Position numbers and translations under genes: made by a program. From assembly GCF_900116005.1 (NCBI RefSeq), contig NZ_FOYI01000002.1, positions 434,001 to 498,000 of the forward strand: a stretch of 64,000 nucleotides of DNA, read 5' to 3'. The first letter of the stretch is position 1. Each line of letters opens with the position of its first letter. The notes under the pieces were generated by a model, which had not been told where the DNA came from, did no database searches, and saw only the letters and a list, made by a program, of their open reading frames with translations. Origin of the DNA: Poseidonocella sedimentorum. Lineage in GTDB: Bacteria; Pseudomonadota; Alphaproteobacteria; Rhodobacterales; Rhodobacteraceae. Of the stretch, positions 1 through 9,036 are shown in pieces.

Positions 1-1530
1 TTCGGGCTGAGCTTTCTCGTGGCGACGGTCTCGGGCCGCCTGACCCTGCGCCAGTTCGTGCGCAAGATCTACGATCAGGGCAAGCCGCGCCGGCGGATCG
101 TGATCTATGGCGCGGGCCACGCGGGCCAACAGCTTGCCATGGCGCTGCGCTCCGATCACGAGGTCGAACCGGTGGCCTTCGTCGATGATGAGGTCGCGCT
201 GCAGCGGATTTCCATCTGCGGGCTCAAGGTTTACCCCTCGACCAACATGACCCGGATCGTGCGGGAACGCAGCGCCGATCTCGTCGTCCTCGCCATGCCC
301 ACGACGACCCGCCCGATCCGCGCGCGGATCGTGCGCCAGCTGCGGGATCTGGGCTGCGAGGTGCGCGACTTGCCGTCCTTTGCCCAGCTCGTTCTGCGGG
401 AAAACCTCGCCGAGGCTGCGACCGCGAGACGTGTCTCCGAGCTTCTGGGGCGCAACCAGCTGGAGGCCGAGCTTCCCGGCACCAGCGACAGCTATTCGCG
501 CAAATCCGTCCTCGTGACCGGGGCGGGCGGCTCGATCGGGGCGGAGCTCTGCCGTCAGGTCCTCGCGCTCAAACCCGCGCGGGTAATCCTCGTCGATCAT
601 AGCGAGCTGGCCCTCTACAACGTGGAGCGGGAACTGGCCGCGGCGGCGCGCGCGGTGGAGATCATCCCCGTCCTGGGCTCGATCTGCGAGGAGGCGCTGG
701 TGCGCGATCTCTTCGAGCGGTTCGAGATCGACGTGGTGTTCCACGCCGCGGCCTACAAGCATCTGCCGATGGTCGAGGGCAACGTGGTGGAGGGCATGCG
801 CAACAACGTGCTCGGCACCAAGACCGTCGCCGAAGCGGCGCGCGATTTCGGGGCCGAGCGGTTCATCCTCGTCTCGACCGACAAGGCCGTCCGCCCCGAG
901 AGCATCATGGGCGCGTCCAAGCGCATCGCCGAAATGGTCATTCAGGATCTCGCCACGCGTTCGCCCAACACGTTTTTCTCCATGGTCCGCTTCGGCAATG
1001 TGCTCGGCTCCAGCGGCTCGGTTGTCCCGCTCTTCGAGGAACAGATCGCCCGCGGCGGCCCGGTGACGCTGACCGACTGGGAAGTCTCGCGCTATTTCAT
1101 GACCGTGACCGAGGCGGTGCGGCTGGTGCTTCTGGCCGGATCGCTGTCGCGCGGGGGCGATGTCTTCGTGCTCGATATGGGCGATCCCGTCCCGATTCGC
1201 CAACTGGCGCGACAGATGATCGAAGATGAGGGCTATAGCGTGCGCGATGCGTCCAACCCTTCCGGCGATATCGAGATTCAGGTGACCGGTCTGCGCCCGG
1301 GCGAAAAGCTTCACGAGGAGCTTCTGATCGGCTCGGACATGCTCACCACGCCGCACAACAAGATCCTGCGCGCGCAGGAGCGCCACCTTTCGGAGATTCA
1401 GATGGCGAAGCTGGTGCGCGAGTTGCGCCGTGCGATCGAGGGGCGCGATAGCGGCGAGATTCGCAAGCTCGTCAGCCGGTCGATCGAGACGGGGGATGAT
1501 TCGCAGGCGGCATTGACCAAGTCGCCCTGA
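1..1530 (+). CDS. WbpM/CapD/FlaA1-type nucleotide-sugar 4,6-dehydratase, 5'-truncated by the window
   Basis: The frame is open from base 1, so the gene starts upstream; family members are usually 600-670 residues with N-terminal membrane helices, which are missing here. Counting from the GTG at 19, a first Rossmann-like domain begins near residue 26 (IYGAGHAGQQ) and the catalytic SDR domain near 163 (VTGAGGSIG). STDKA places Asp288 and Lys289, and the usual SDR Tyr is Met297 with Lys301 downstream, the Met-for-Tyr state known in WbpM-like enzymes. The likely reaction is 4,6-dehydration of a UDP-HexNAc to a 4-keto-6-deoxy sugar for O-antigen or exopolysaccharide. The exact substrate cannot be told from sequence. 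Confidence 0.9.
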   Translation, partial: FGLSFLVATVSGRLTLRQFVRKIYDQGKPRRRIVIYGAGHAGQQLAMALRSDHEVEPVAFVDDEVALQRISICGLKVYPSTNMTRIVRERSADLVVLAMPTTTRPIRARIVRQLRDLGCEVRDLPSFAQLVLRENLAEAATARRVSELLGRNQLEAELPGTSDSYSRKSVLVTGAGGSIGAELCRQVLALKPARVILVDHSELALYNVERELAAAARAVEIIPVLGSICEEALVRDLFERFEIDVVFHAAAYKHLPMVEGNVVEGMRNNVLGTKTVAEAARDFGAERFILVSTDKAVRPESIMGASKRIAEMVIQDLATRSPNTFFSMVRFGNVLGSSGSVVPLFEEQIARGGPVTLTDWEVSRYFMTVTEAVRLVLLAGSLSRGGDVFVLDMGDPVPIRQLARQMIEDEGYSVRDASNPSGDIEIQVTGLRPGEKLHEELLIGSDMLTTPHNKILRAQERHLSEIQMAKLVRELRRAIEGRDSGEIRKLVSRSIETGDDSQAALTKSP

Positions 1531-1724
1531 GGTTCTCACAGCCGTGGGTTGATTGTGCGGCAAACGCGTCAATTGGCAGATTGAGTGGAGTGCGCGGGCA
1601 GCGGCTGTGGTATTTTTCCGCCAACCTGAGAGATTTGGGACTTTTTCCTTGGCGAACGGGGCCGGACCTGTTCTTAGTTGGGTGATGAGGTGGCGCCGCT
1701 GCCATCTTTTAGTTGGAGACCGTT

Positions 1725-1907
1725 ATGAAAAAACTTGTACTCGCCGCTGTCGCCGCATCCGCGCTCAGCGCCGCCGCTCCCGCCGCTGCAACCGAAGCGG
1801 AAGTGTCCACCGATCCCTTTGCCAGCACGGCCTTTCTCGCGCTGCCCCTGCTGATCGTCGGCGGCACCTTCGCGCTGATCACCGTCGCGGCGGCCTCCGG
1901 CACCTGA
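1725..1907 (+). CDS. Small exported protein with C-terminal hydrophobic segment
   Basis: Sixty residues. An ATG at 1725 is preceded by GGAG at 1715-1718, so I prefer it to the in-frame TTG at 1713. Residues 1-22 form a signal peptide ending in Ala-rich sequence. A short acidic stretch follows (TEAEVSTD), then one hydrophobic segment of about 20 residues and a Ser-Gly-Thr end. The gene stands alone behind a sugar-dehydratase gene and has its own terminator. The size and layout recall YjbE/GfcA, small secreted proteins of exopolysaccharide operons, but I see no diagnostic motif and treat that as a guess. Confidence 0.6.
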   Translation: MKKLVLAAVAASALSAAAPAAATEAEVSTDPFASTAFLALPLLIVGGTFALITVAAASGT

Positions 1908-1933
1908 TCCTGCCGACATCAAGATATAGAGAG

Positions 1934-1951
1934 GGCGGCCATTGGGCCGCC
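1934..1951 (+). terminator. Rho-independent terminator after the small exported protein
   Basis: Perfect 7-bp GC stem, GGCGGCC at 1934-1940 and GGCCGCC at 1945-1951 with an ATTG loop, followed by TTCTT. It sits in the 52 bp between two convergent genes and may also serve priA on the other strand. Confidence 0.7.
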
Positions 1952-1959
1952 TTCTTGCG

Positions 1960-4143
1960 TTAGAAAAAGCTCTGCGGATCGATGTCGATGACAAGGCGCA
2001 GATCGCCGGTCAGCCGCTGCGCGCCTGCCCACTCGGCCAGCGCGGGCTGAATCGCCGCCGCTTTCGCCGCTTTCACCAGGAGCCGCACCCGGTGCCGGCC
2101 ACGCACCCGGGCAATCGGCGCCGGGGCCGGGCCAAAGACCGTCGCCCCCGCGCGCCGCAACGGTCCATCGTTGCGCGCCAGCGCGTTGCCCAGCTCGAAC
2201 ACCTGTTGCAGATCGCTGCCGCTCAGGACAATCGCCGCGAGCCGCCCGTAAGGGGGCATCCCGGCGGCGCGGCGTTCCTCGGCCTCGGCGGTCCAGAACG
2301 CCTCTTCCTCGCCAGACAGGATCGCCCGGATCACCTTGTGCTCCGGCTGGAAGGTCTGGAGCAGCGCGAGCCCGCGTTTTTCGGCCCGGCCGGCGCGTCC
2401 GGCCACCTGCCGCATGAGTTGAAACGTCCGCTCCGCCGCGCGCAGATCCGAGCCCTGAAGGCCGAGGTCCGCGTCGATCACACCAACCAGCGTGAGGTTG
2501 GGGAAGTTGTGCCCCTTGGCGACGATCTGGGTGCCGATAATGATGTCGGCTCCGCCGGTGGCGATCTCCTCGATCCGTTCCTTGAGGCTGCGGGCCGAGC
2601 CGAAAAGATCCGAACTCAGCGTCGCGATCCGCGCGTCGGGAAAGAGCAGCTGCGCCTCTTCGGTCATCCGTTCCACCCCCGGCCCCACCGGGGCGAGCCG
2701 GTCCTCGGCCTCGCAGGAGGGGCAGGCGCTGGGGATTGGCTTGGTCTCGCCGCATTGATGACAGACGAGCCGTTTCTGGAACCGGTGTTCGACCATGCGC
2801 GCATCGCAGTGATCGCACCCGATCTGGTGCCCGCAGGCGCGGCAGATGGTGACCGGGGCGTAGCCGCGCCGGTTGAGGAAGATCATCGCCTGTTCGCCGG
2901 CTTCGATCCGGGCGGTGATTTCGCCCTGAAGTGTCGGTGAAATCCAGCGCGAGCCGGGCAGCGTCTCGGCGCGCATGTCGATGGCCCGCATCTGCGGCAG
3001 CACCGCCTCTCCGAACCGCGAGGTCAGCTCCAGCCGCGCGTATTTGCCCGCATCCGCATTGGCCCAGCTTTCGAGCGACGGCGTCGCAGAGGCGAGGATC
3101 ACCTGTGCCGCACAGATCGACGCCCGCAAGACGGCCATGTCGCGCGCGTTGTAGTTCACTCCGTCGCTCTGTTTGTAGGAGGTGTCATGCTCCTCATCGA
3201 CGACGATCAGCCCAAGATCGCGAAACGGCAGGAAAAGCGCCGAGCGCGCCCCGACGACAAGTTCGGCCCCACCTTCGCCAACCATACGCCAGATGCGCCG
3301 CCGCTCGGTCATGGTTACGCCTGAATGCCACTCGGCGGGCCGCGCGCCGAACCGCGCCTCGACCCGGGCGAGGAATTCCGCCGTCAGCGCGATTTCCGGA
3401 AGCAGGACAAGCGCCTGCCGCCCCTGCCGCAGACACTCGGCCACGGCTTCGAGGTACACCTCGGTCTTGCCCGACCCGGTGACGCCGCGCAGCAGCGTGG
3501 TCGCATAGCTCCCGGCGCGGGCGCGGGTGACGAGCTCCGCCACGGCGGCGGCCTGATCCTCGGTCAGGTCCTTGCCGCCGCGCTCCGGATCCAGCCGCGG
3601 GAAGGCGGTATCCCGGGGGGCGTCCTCCTCGCGAACCGCGCCGAGCTTGACGAGCCCCTTGACGACCGAGCTCGTGACTCCGGCCATATCGGCCAGTTCC
3701 TTGAGGGTGAAGGCAAGCCCGCCGAAGTCATCGAGCGCCGCGATCACCCGGCGCCGCGCATCGGTCATCCGCTCGGGCAGCCCCTCCCCGCGCCGGTAGA
3801 CCTTGCGCATCGACGGCGGATCCCCGAGCCCCGGTGCGCGGGTCGCAAGGCGCAGCATCGCGGGCATGGGCGTCAGGGTGTAAGCCGCGGCTTTTTCCAG
3901 AAAATCCTGAAGCTCCTCGCGCATGGGCGCCACATCGAGCACGCGGTTCACCCGGCGAAGTTTCGCCGCGTCGAAATCCCCCGTCCCCGGCCCCCAGACA
4001 ACGCCGATGACCTTGCGCGGTCCCAGCGGCACCTCGACAAAGGCGCCGAGATGGCAGCCGCCCTCGGGCGCCAGATAATCCAGAGCGCGATCAAGGGGTT
4101 GAGTCGTCAAAACGGCGACGCGATCGCCTTCATCAAAGTACAA
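1960..4143 (-). CDS. priA: Primosomal replication-restart helicase PriA
   Basis: PriA is a 3'-5' superfamily 2 helicase that rebuilds stalled replication forks and reloads DnaB. The 727-residue product has the N-terminal DNA-binding domain, Walker A GVTGSGKT at 220-227, DEEH at 316-319, and eight zinc-ligand cysteines (434, 437, 443, 446, 461, 464, 474, 477). [10 protein letters not shown] helicase motif and a QVAGRAGR motif follow. Start is TTG with GAGAGGA about 10 bases upstream; the nearby ATG at 4163 is out of frame. The length is normal for the family. It is divergent from the transaldolase gene. Confidence 0.96.
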   Translation of the reverse strand: MYFDEGDRVAVLTTQPLDRALDYLAPEGGCHLGAFVEVPLGPRKVIGVVWGPGTGDFDAAKLRRVNRVLDVAPMREELQDFLEKAAAYTLTPMPAMLRLATRAPGLGDPPSMRKVYRRGEGLPERMTDARRRVIAALDDFGGLAFTLKELADMAGVTSSVVKGLVKLGAVREEDAPRDTAFPRLDPERGGKDLTEDQAAAVAELVTRARAGSYATTLLRGVTGSGKTEVYLEAVAECLRQGRQALVLLPEIALTAEFLARVEARFGARPAEWHSGVTMTERRRIWRMVGEGGAELVVGARSALFLPFRDLGLIVVDEEHDTSYKQSDGVNYNARDMAVLRASICAAQVILASATPSLESWANADAGKYARLELTSRFGEAVLPQMRAIDMRAETLPGSRWISPTLQGEITARIEAGEQAMIFLNRRGYAPVTICRACGHQIGCDHCDARMVEHRFQKRLVCHQCGETKPIPSACPSCEAEDRLAPVGPGVERMTEEAQLLFPDARIATLSSDLFGSARSLKERIEEIATGGADIIIGTQIVAKGHNFPNLTLVGVIDADLGLQGSDLRAAERTFQLMRQVAGRAGRAEKRGLALLQTFQPEHKVIRAILSGEEEAFWTAEAEERRAAGMPPYGRLAAIVLSGSDLQQVFELGNALARNDGPLRRAGATVFGPAPAPIARVRGRHRVRLLVKAAKAAAIQPALAEWAGAQRLTGDLRLVIDIDPQSFF

Positions 4144-4236
4144 GGCCGTGGGTCCTCTCGCATCTTGGGGGGTTCCCGCGCCCCCATGCTTGGGCTACAC
4201 GGAGGGCAAACGGAATGCCAGTCAAAGGACCCCGGT

Positions 4237-4890
4237 ATGAAATTCTTCGTAGACAGCGCAGATGTCGAGGCGATCGCCGAACTCAACGCCCTTGGCATGG
4301 TCGACGGGGTGACGACGAACCCCTCCCTGATCATGAAATCGGGCCGTGATATCATCGAGGTGACCAAGGAGATCTGCGATCTGGTCGATGGGCCGGTGAG
4401 CGCCGAGGTGGTCGCCACCGAAGCCGAGCAGATGATCACCGAGGGCCGCAAGCTGGCCGAGATCGCCGAGAACATCACCGTCAAGGTCCCGCTCACGTGG
4501 GACGGGCTCCAGGCCTGCAAGACGCTCTCGTCCGAGGGCCATATGGTCAACGTAACCCTCTGTTTTTCGGTAAATCAGGCGATTCTCGCGGCCAAGGCCG
4601 GGGCGACCTTCATCTCGCCCTTCATCGGCCGGCTCGACGATATCAACATCGACGGGATGGAGCTCATCGCCGACATCCGCACCGTCTACGACAACTACGC
4701 CTTCGAGACCGAGATCCTCGCGGCCTCGATCCGCACGGCGAACCACATCGCCGAGAGCGCGCGCATCGGCGCTGATGTGATCACCGCGCCGCCGGCGGTC
4801 ATCAAATCCATGGTCAGCCACCCGCTGACCGACAAGGGCCTCGCCGCCTTCCTCGCCGACTGGGCGAAGACCGGGCAGAAGATCCTCTGA
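4237..4890 (+). CDS. tal: Transaldolase / fructose-6-phosphate aldolase family
   Basis: 217 residues, the short TalB-independent (TalC/MipB-like) form of transaldolase, of the non-oxidative pentose-phosphate pathway. The N-terminus MKFFVDSAD, the segment GVTTNPSLI and the Schiff-base lysine in ITVKVPLT (Lys83) are diagnostic. Sequence alone does not separate transaldolase from fructose-6-phosphate aldolase activity. The ATG at 4237 gives the canonical N-terminus; an in-frame extension upstream runs antisense over priA and is rejected. A strong hairpin at 4927-4960 ends the transcript. Confidence 0.93.
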   Translation: MKFFVDSADVEAIAELNALGMVDGVTTNPSLIMKSGRDIIEVTKEICDLVDGPVSAEVVATEAEQMITEGRKLAEIAENITVKVPLTWDGLQACKTLSSEGHMVNVTLCFSVNQAILAAKAGATFISPFIGRLDDINIDGMELIADIRTVYDNYAFETEILAASIRTANHIAESARIGADVITAPPAVIKSMVSHPLTDKGLAAFLADWAKTGQKIL

Positions 4891-4926
4891 GATTAACCCT
4901 GCGGCGGGGGGCTTTCCCGGCCATTT

Positions 4927-4960
4927 CCGCGCCGCCGCGTCCCCGGAGCCGGCGGCGCGG
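4927..4960 (+). terminator. GC-rich hairpin downstream of the transaldolase gene
   Basis: Perfect 11-bp stem, CCGCGCCGCCG at 4927-4937 and CGGCGGCGCGG at 4950-4960, with a 12-base loop, beginning 37 bases after the stop. The following TGCGTTTG is only weakly T-rich, so it may be a Rho-assisted terminator or a 3' stabilising hairpin. Confidence 0.5.
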
Positions 4961-5311
4961 TGCGTTTGTGGGCACCGGCTCCCGCGTCCGGGCAGGGGGC
5001 TGGACGTACTCGCCCAAAACGATCCGGTTTCATGCTATATTCCCCGCAATCCGGCGCGATGGATTGCTAGCCGCGGGAGTGTGAGCATGTGGGCTCGCTG
5101 TGGGAGGGTCATGGCGTTAGGCCTTACGCTCTTGCCCGTAGGGCTTGAGCGGGTGAGCCGGGCGGCCCATTGGGCGCGGCCTTGGTGTCATGCGCGCAAC
5201 GCCTCGGGCCAATCGTGCGGCGCCGGGCGGAATTCCCTCGGCGGGCCGGGCGGGGCTTTGCTAGGCTTTGGCCAAAACAGGCAAGACCAAACGACCCGAA
5301 AAGAGGCACCT
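4961..5311. other. Non-coding stretch between the transaldolase and DUF484 genes
   Basis: About 350 bases without a convincing coding frame. An open frame entering from 5081 lacks a ribosome site and has no recognisable protein character before the ATG at 5312. A TATATT hexamer near 5036-5041 could be a -10 element. An imperfect hairpin (CGCTC...GAGCG) lies near 5130-5155. A small RNA is possible, but I cannot match the stretch to a known family such as 6S or SRP RNA. Confidence 0.3.
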
Positions 5312-6016
5312 ATGAGCACCGACCCCCTGATTGATGACGCGCTGCGGGCGCGGATCATCGCCGAGCCCGAGTCCATTCTCGAAGACGGCGCCGTGATGAA
5401 AGCCCTCGTGACGGCAAGCGAGGAGGCGCGCGGCGACAATGTCATCGATCTGCGCGGCATCGCGATGGAGCGGCTGGAGCGCCGGCTTGACCGGCTCGAA
5501 GACACTCACCGCTCGGTCATCGCCGCCGCCTATGAGAACCTTTCGGGCACGCATCAGGTCCACCGCGCGATCCTGCAAATGCTGGAGCCCGCCGATTTCG
5601 AGGGCTTCCTCGCGGCGCTGAGCGGAGAGGCGTCGGCGATCCTTCGGGTCGACGAGATGCACATCATCCTCGAATCCGCCGATGCCGAACAGGGCACTGC
5701 GCTGGTGCCGGTGAATTCGGTGATCTCCACCGCGCCGCCCGGCTTCGTCACGCGGCTTCTGAGCGGGCTCGGCGGGGCGGAGACGCGCGTTGTGCTGCGC
5801 AATCTGCAACAGGGGCTGCCCGCGATTTACGGGCCGATTTCGGTCGAGATCCGGTCCGAGGCCTGCCTGCGGCTCGATCTGGGGCCCGACCGGCTGCCCG
5901 GGCTTCTGGTCATGGGCGCGCGCGATTCCAAGACCTTTGCGCCGCAACAGGCGACGGACCTGCTTGATTTCTTCGGTGGGGTGGTCGAGCGGCAACTGCG
6001 CGGCTGGCTGGCGTGA
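5312..6016 (+). CDS. DUF484 family protein (GAF-like), upstream partner of xerC
   Basis: 234 residues. DUF484 proteins have a GAF-like fold and are found directly upstream of xerC in many proteobacteria; their function is not established. A helical, probably coiled-coil stretch (MERLERRLDRLEDTHR) comes before the GAF-like part. The ATG at 5312 follows AGAGG at 5302-5306. The stop overlaps the xerC start (GTGA at 6013-6016), indicating translational coupling and a role near chromosome-dimer resolution. Confidence 0.85.
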   Translation: MSTDPLIDDALRARIIAEPESILEDGAVMKALVTASEEARGDNVIDLRGIAMERLERRLDRLEDTHRSVIAAAYENLSGTHQVHRAILQMLEPADFEGFLAALSGEASAILRVDEMHIILESADAEQGTALVPVNSVISTAPPGFVTRLLSGLGGAETRVVLRNLQQGLPAIYGPISVEIRSEACLRLDLGPDRLPGLLVMGARDSKTFAPQQATDLLDFFGGVVERQLRGWLA

Positions 6017-6933
6017 TCACCGGCGCCCCCGCCGCGATGGACGCGCTCCAGCGCTGGCTGGAGGCGGAGGCGGCGCTGAAGGACGCGAGCGACAACACGA
6101 TCACCGCCTATCGCGCCGATGTGGCGGGGTTTCTGGGCTTTCTTGCCGGTCATACCGGCGGCGGGCAGGGGCTCGCGGCGTTGGCGCGGGTCAGCGTGCA
6201 GGACATGCGCGCCTGGATGGCGCAGGAGCGGCGCGCGGGGCTTGGGGCCCGGTCGTTGGCGCGCAAGCTCTCGGCGGTCAAGACGTTCTACCGATGGCTC
6301 TCGGAGCGCGAGGGCTTTGACGCGAGCGCGGTGCTGAGCGCGCGCAGTCCGAAGTTTCAGCGCAAGCTGCCCCGGCCGCTCTCGATCGAGGGCGCGCGGG
6401 ATATGCTCGGCACGGTCGAGCTTCAGGCGCGCGAGCCCTGGGTCGCGGCGCGGGATGTGGCGGTGGTCACGCTGCTTTATGGCTCGGGTCTGCGGATCTC
6501 CGAGGCGCTTTCGCTTACCGGGGCGGACCTGCCGCTGGGCGAGAGCCTGCGGATCCGCGGCAAGGGCGGGCGCGAGCGGATCGTCCCGCTCCTGCCGGTC
6601 GCGCGGGCGGCGGTGGAGGAGTACCTGCGGCAATGTCCCTATGGGAGCGCCCCGGGCATGGCGCTGTTTCGCGGGGTGCGCGGCGGCGCGCTTTCGCCCC
6701 GGCCGATCCAGAAGGCGATGCAGGCGGCGCGGATGCAGCTCGGCCTGCCCTCCGACGCCACGCCCCACGCCCTGCGCCACAGCTTCGCCACGCACCTGCT
6801 TTCGGCGGGCGGGGATCTGCGGGCAATTCAGGAGCTTCTGGGCCATGCCAGCCTCTCCACAACCCAGACCTATACCGCCGTCGATCAGGCCCGCCTGATG
6901 GAGGTTTATGCCAAGGCTCATCCCAAAGCCTGA
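6013..6933 (+). CDS. xerC: Site-specific tyrosine recombinase XerC
   Basis: 306 residues, typical for XerC. It works with XerD at dif to resolve chromosome dimers at division. The N-terminal SAM-like core-binding domain covers about 10-105. The catalytic domain carries Arg161 (GLRISEAL), Lys184 (RGKGGRER), His252 and Arg255 (HALRHSFATH), His278 (LGHAS) and nucleophile Tyr287. Start is a GTG overlapping the DUF484 stop. The conserved DUF484-xerC pairing shows it is the housekeeping recombinase and not an element integrase. Confidence 0.94.
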   Translation: MITGAPAAMDALQRWLEAEAALKDASDNTITAYRADVAGFLGFLAGHTGGGQGLAALARVSVQDMRAWMAQERRAGLGARSLARKLSAVKTFYRWLSEREGFDASAVLSARSPKFQRKLPRPLSIEGARDMLGTVELQAREPWVAARDVAVVTLLYGSGLRISEALSLTGADLPLGESLRIRGKGGRERIVPLLPVARAAVEEYLRQCPYGSAPGMALFRGVRGGALSPRPIQKAMQAARMQLGLPSDATPHALRHSFATHLLSAGGDLRAIQELLGHASLSTTQTYTAVDQARLMEVYAKAHPKA

Positions 6934-6968
6934 TTGCATCACGCGCGCGCCTCGGCCATGACAGGGGG

Positions 6969-7673
6969 ATGAAACTCACCACCAAGGCGCTCCTCGTTCA
7001 CCTCTTCACCGCGACCGGCGCGGTCTTTGCCATGCTCGCCATGCTGGAGGCGGTCAAGGCCGACTGGGCGATGATGTTCCTGTGGCTTGTGGTGGCCTTC
7101 GTGGTTGACGGGATCGACGGCCCGCTCGCCCGGCGCTACGACGTAAAGGCCAATGCGCCCACCTTCGACGGCGTGTTGCTCGACCTGATCATCGACTATC
7201 TGACCTACGTCTTCATCCCCGCCTTCGCGCTCTTTCAATCCGGCCTCCTGCCCGGCTGGACCGGCTGGGCCTCGATCATCGCCATCACCTTCTCCAGCGC
7301 GCTCTATTTCGCCTTCACCGGCATGAAAACGGCCGACAATTCCTTTCTCGGCTTCCCCGGCTGCTGGAACATGGTGGTCCTCGTGCTCTTCGCGCTGGAG
7401 CCGAATTTCTGGGTCATGTTCGCGATCATCGTGCTGCTCGCGGTGGCGATGTTCCTGCCGCTGAAGTTTATCCACCCGGTCCGGACGGCCCGCTGGCGGG
7501 CGGTCTCGCTGCCCATGGCGATCGGCTGGACGGTCTTTGCCGGCTGGGCGGCCTGGGTCGGATTTCATCCCGAAAGCTGGGCCCACTGGGGCCTTGTGAT
7601 CACGACGCTTTACCTGCTCTGCGCCGGGATCGTGCAGCAGATCGTCCCGCGCCGCCGCCGGCGCGCGGCCTGA
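6969..7673 (+). CDS. pcs: Phosphatidylcholine synthase
   Basis: Condenses CDP-diacylglycerol with choline in one step in the inner membrane. The 234-residue protein has about eight hydrophobic segments. The CDP-alcohol phosphotransferase signature runs from Asp50: DGPLAR, then Gly68, Asp72 and Asp76. The 12-residue gap before Gly68 is the longer spacing seen in Pcs enzymes, unlike the 8 of most family members, which favours Pcs over PgsA or PssA. The start at 6969 follows AGGGGG. The C-terminus is a basic run (RRRRR) on the cytoplasmic face. Confidence 0.9.
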   Translation: MKLTTKALLVHLFTATGAVFAMLAMLEAVKADWAMMFLWLVVAFVVDGIDGPLARRYDVKANAPTFDGVLLDLIIDYLTYVFIPAFALFQSGLLPGWTGWASIIAITFSSALYFAFTGMKTADNSFLGFPGCWNMVVLVLFALEPNFWVMFAIIVLLAVAMFLPLKFIHPVRTARWRAVSLPMAIGWTVFAGWAAWVGFHPESWAHWGLVITTLYLLCAGIVQQIVPRRRRRAA

Positions 7674-7831
7674 GTTGCAACGCCTCGCCGAGCCGGGCGG
7701 CAATCGGCCACCTCGAAACCCGCCGGATATTTAAGCTTCCCGCAGGCGGAAATTCTGACTAGGTTCCGCACTACTCAAACGCGAAACCGCGACAAGAACA
7801 CAGCGGTGCAACAGTGGAGACAGGGATAAGC

Positions 7832-8173
7832 ATGGGAAAGCGTGACGACCTAATTGCGAAATACGCCGAGGACCTGAAGGACAAATGCGGGATGGACCCC
7901 GACATGGCTCTTCTCACCAAGGTCACAATCGGCTGCGGCCCGGCGATCTACAACGCCGACGCCTCGACCGTCGCAGCCTCGCAGGATGGCGAGCTCGAGA
8001 CGGTGAAGGAGAACTTTCTGAAGAAGAAACTCGGCCTCGCAGAGGGCCCGGAGCTCATGGACGCGATCAATTCCGTGATCGAGACCTATGGCCGTTCGGA
8101 GCGCAACAAGTACCGCGCCGTGATCTACTACATGCTGACCAAGCATTTCGGCAAAGAGAGCGTCTACGGCTGA
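7832..8173 (+). CDS. DUF2853 family protein
   Basis: 113 residues, soluble and mixed charge, beginning MGKRDDLIAKYA. The sequence matches the pattern I know for DUF2853, a small alphaproteobacterial family of unknown role (inner part VTIGCGPAIYNADAS, C-terminal YYMLTKHFGKESVY). The ATG at 7832 has AGGGA five bases upstream, better than the in-frame GTG at 7814. It has its own terminator immediately downstream, so it is probably monocistronic. Confidence 0.8.
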   Translation: MGKRDDLIAKYAEDLKDKCGMDPDMALLTKVTIGCGPAIYNADASTVAASQDGELETVKENFLKKKLGLAEGPELMDAINSVIETYGRSERNKYRAVIYYMLTKHFGKESVYG

Positions 8174-8200
8174 GCCGAGACCCGGACCGGACCAGACACA

Positions 8201-8230
8201 AAGGCCCGCGCCATCCCGGCGGCGGGCCTT
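8201..8230 (+). terminator. Terminator of the DUF2853 gene
   Basis: Perfect 9-bp stem AAGGCCCGC (8201-8209) and GCGGGCCTT (8222-8230) starting 27 bases after the stop, followed by AATCTTTG. It looks like a classic intrinsic terminator with a short T-rich tail. Confidence 0.8.
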
Positions 8231-8339
8231 AATCTTTGCCTCGGTCAGCGCGAACGGCGCGCGATTTGCTTATCAAACCCTCAACGGTTCACATCCATTT
8301 CTAACTACTTGCGGCTTGGTGATTCAGGGCTTTGCGGTG

Positions 8340-8460
8340 TATCACTGATGCAACGGCTAGGATGGCCGGGATCCAGTTTCAAGAAACGCGTGTGGTGTTT
8401 GTGGGAGCACGCGGGGTGAGGAAGGGTCTCGGTCATTGCGATCGGGACCCTTCTTTCAAT
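8340..8460 (+). ncRNA. Candidate small RNA ending in an orphan plus-strand terminator
   Basis: No gene on the plus strand ends here, yet a strong hairpin occurs: GAAGGGTC (8421-8428) pairs with GACCCTTC (8446-8453), and the stem continues inward with G-U pairs to a 5-base loop. It is followed by TTTC in the plus direction only. Upstream, TTGGTG and TATCAC spaced by about 18 bases could form a weak promoter. A transcript of about 100 bases is therefore plausible. The rest of the 8231-8546 gap shows nothing else I can name. Confidence 0.3.
8421..8453 (+). terminator. Orphan intrinsic terminator-like hairpin
   Basis: Outer 8-bp perfect stem (8421-8428 with 8446-8453) continuing to about 14 pairs, followed by TTCTTTC-like sequence on the plus strand. 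On the minus strand no T-run follows, so it does not look like the terminator of the DUF1761 gene. Confidence 0.55.
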
Positions 8461-8546
8461 TCAGGCGACGCGCACGGCAGGCAGAGCAGCTCCGTTGCCG
8501 CGCCGTATGTCCGGGCTTTGCCGCTGCCGGGGCGGCAGACGCGCCG

Positions 8547-8942
8547 TCAGAAAAGCGTCAGCACAATCCCGATGACCATGCAGCCGAAGGTGGCATAGCC
8601 GCCGTCGATGAGGATCAACTTGAGCGGACGCCCTGCAAATCCGTAGCACGTCACGATCCAGGGTGCGGCGATGAAGAGCCCGGCGCCAAGACCGGCGAGA
8701 CCGCCTGCGCCGAGTGTCGTGATGCCCGTCCCCGCGAAGATGTGGCGGATCATGCCCGCGACAACGATCATGCAGACCATCGACGCGATGTAGGGCACGG
8801 GGTTCTTCTGGTTGACCGGCGCGCCATCCTCTCCGAGCGCCACGCCCGAAGCCTCTTTCCACGCCTGCGCCAGCACGCTGTACCAGATCGCTCCGAAAAC
8901 CCACGCTGCGGCCCCCGCCGCGATAACACTGACCACACCCAT
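8547..8942 (-). CDS. DUF1761 family membrane protein
   Basis: 131 residues with four hydrophobic segments (near 3-20, 53-70, 75-95 and 105-130), so an integral inner-membrane protein. The pattern FGAIWYSVL near the N-terminus and a second helix pair are typical of DUF1761, whose function is unknown. The ATG at 8942 has AAGGAGA a few bases upstream; a longer in-frame start at 9002 lacks this. It probably has its own transcript, because a hairpin lies between it and the EVE gene upstream. Confidence 0.75.
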   Translation of the reverse strand: MGVVSVIAAGAAAWVFGAIWYSVLAQAWKEASGVALGEDGAPVNQKNPVPYIASMVCMIVVAGMIRHIFAGTGITTLGAGGLAGLGAGLFIAAPWIVTCYGFAGRPLKLILIDGGYATFGCMVIGIVLTLF

Positions 8943-9012
8943 CGGCTCTTCTCCTTCGGCGGTGATTGGCGTGAGTATGCGCCGGGCGCGGGGATCTGCC
9001 AAGGTTTTGCGT

Positions 9013-9029
9013 GCCCCTACGGCAGGGGC
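9013..9029 (-). terminator. Small hairpin after the EVE-domain gene
   Basis: GCCCCT (9013-9018) pairs with AGGGGC (9024-9029). On the minus strand it lies 8 bases past the stop and is followed by ACGCAAAACC, so it is a weak terminator candidate. Confidence 0.35.
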
Positions 9030-9036
9030 GGGTTGG

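Noticed and set aside
1-1530. Inactivating Tyr-to-Met mutation in the sugar dehydratase
   Set aside because: WbpM-type members naturally carry Met at this place and use the Asp-Lys pair, so this is subfamily character.
6013-6933. Integrase of a mobile element
   Set aside because: It is translationally coupled to DUF484, the standard housekeeping xerC context; no att sites or element genes are near.
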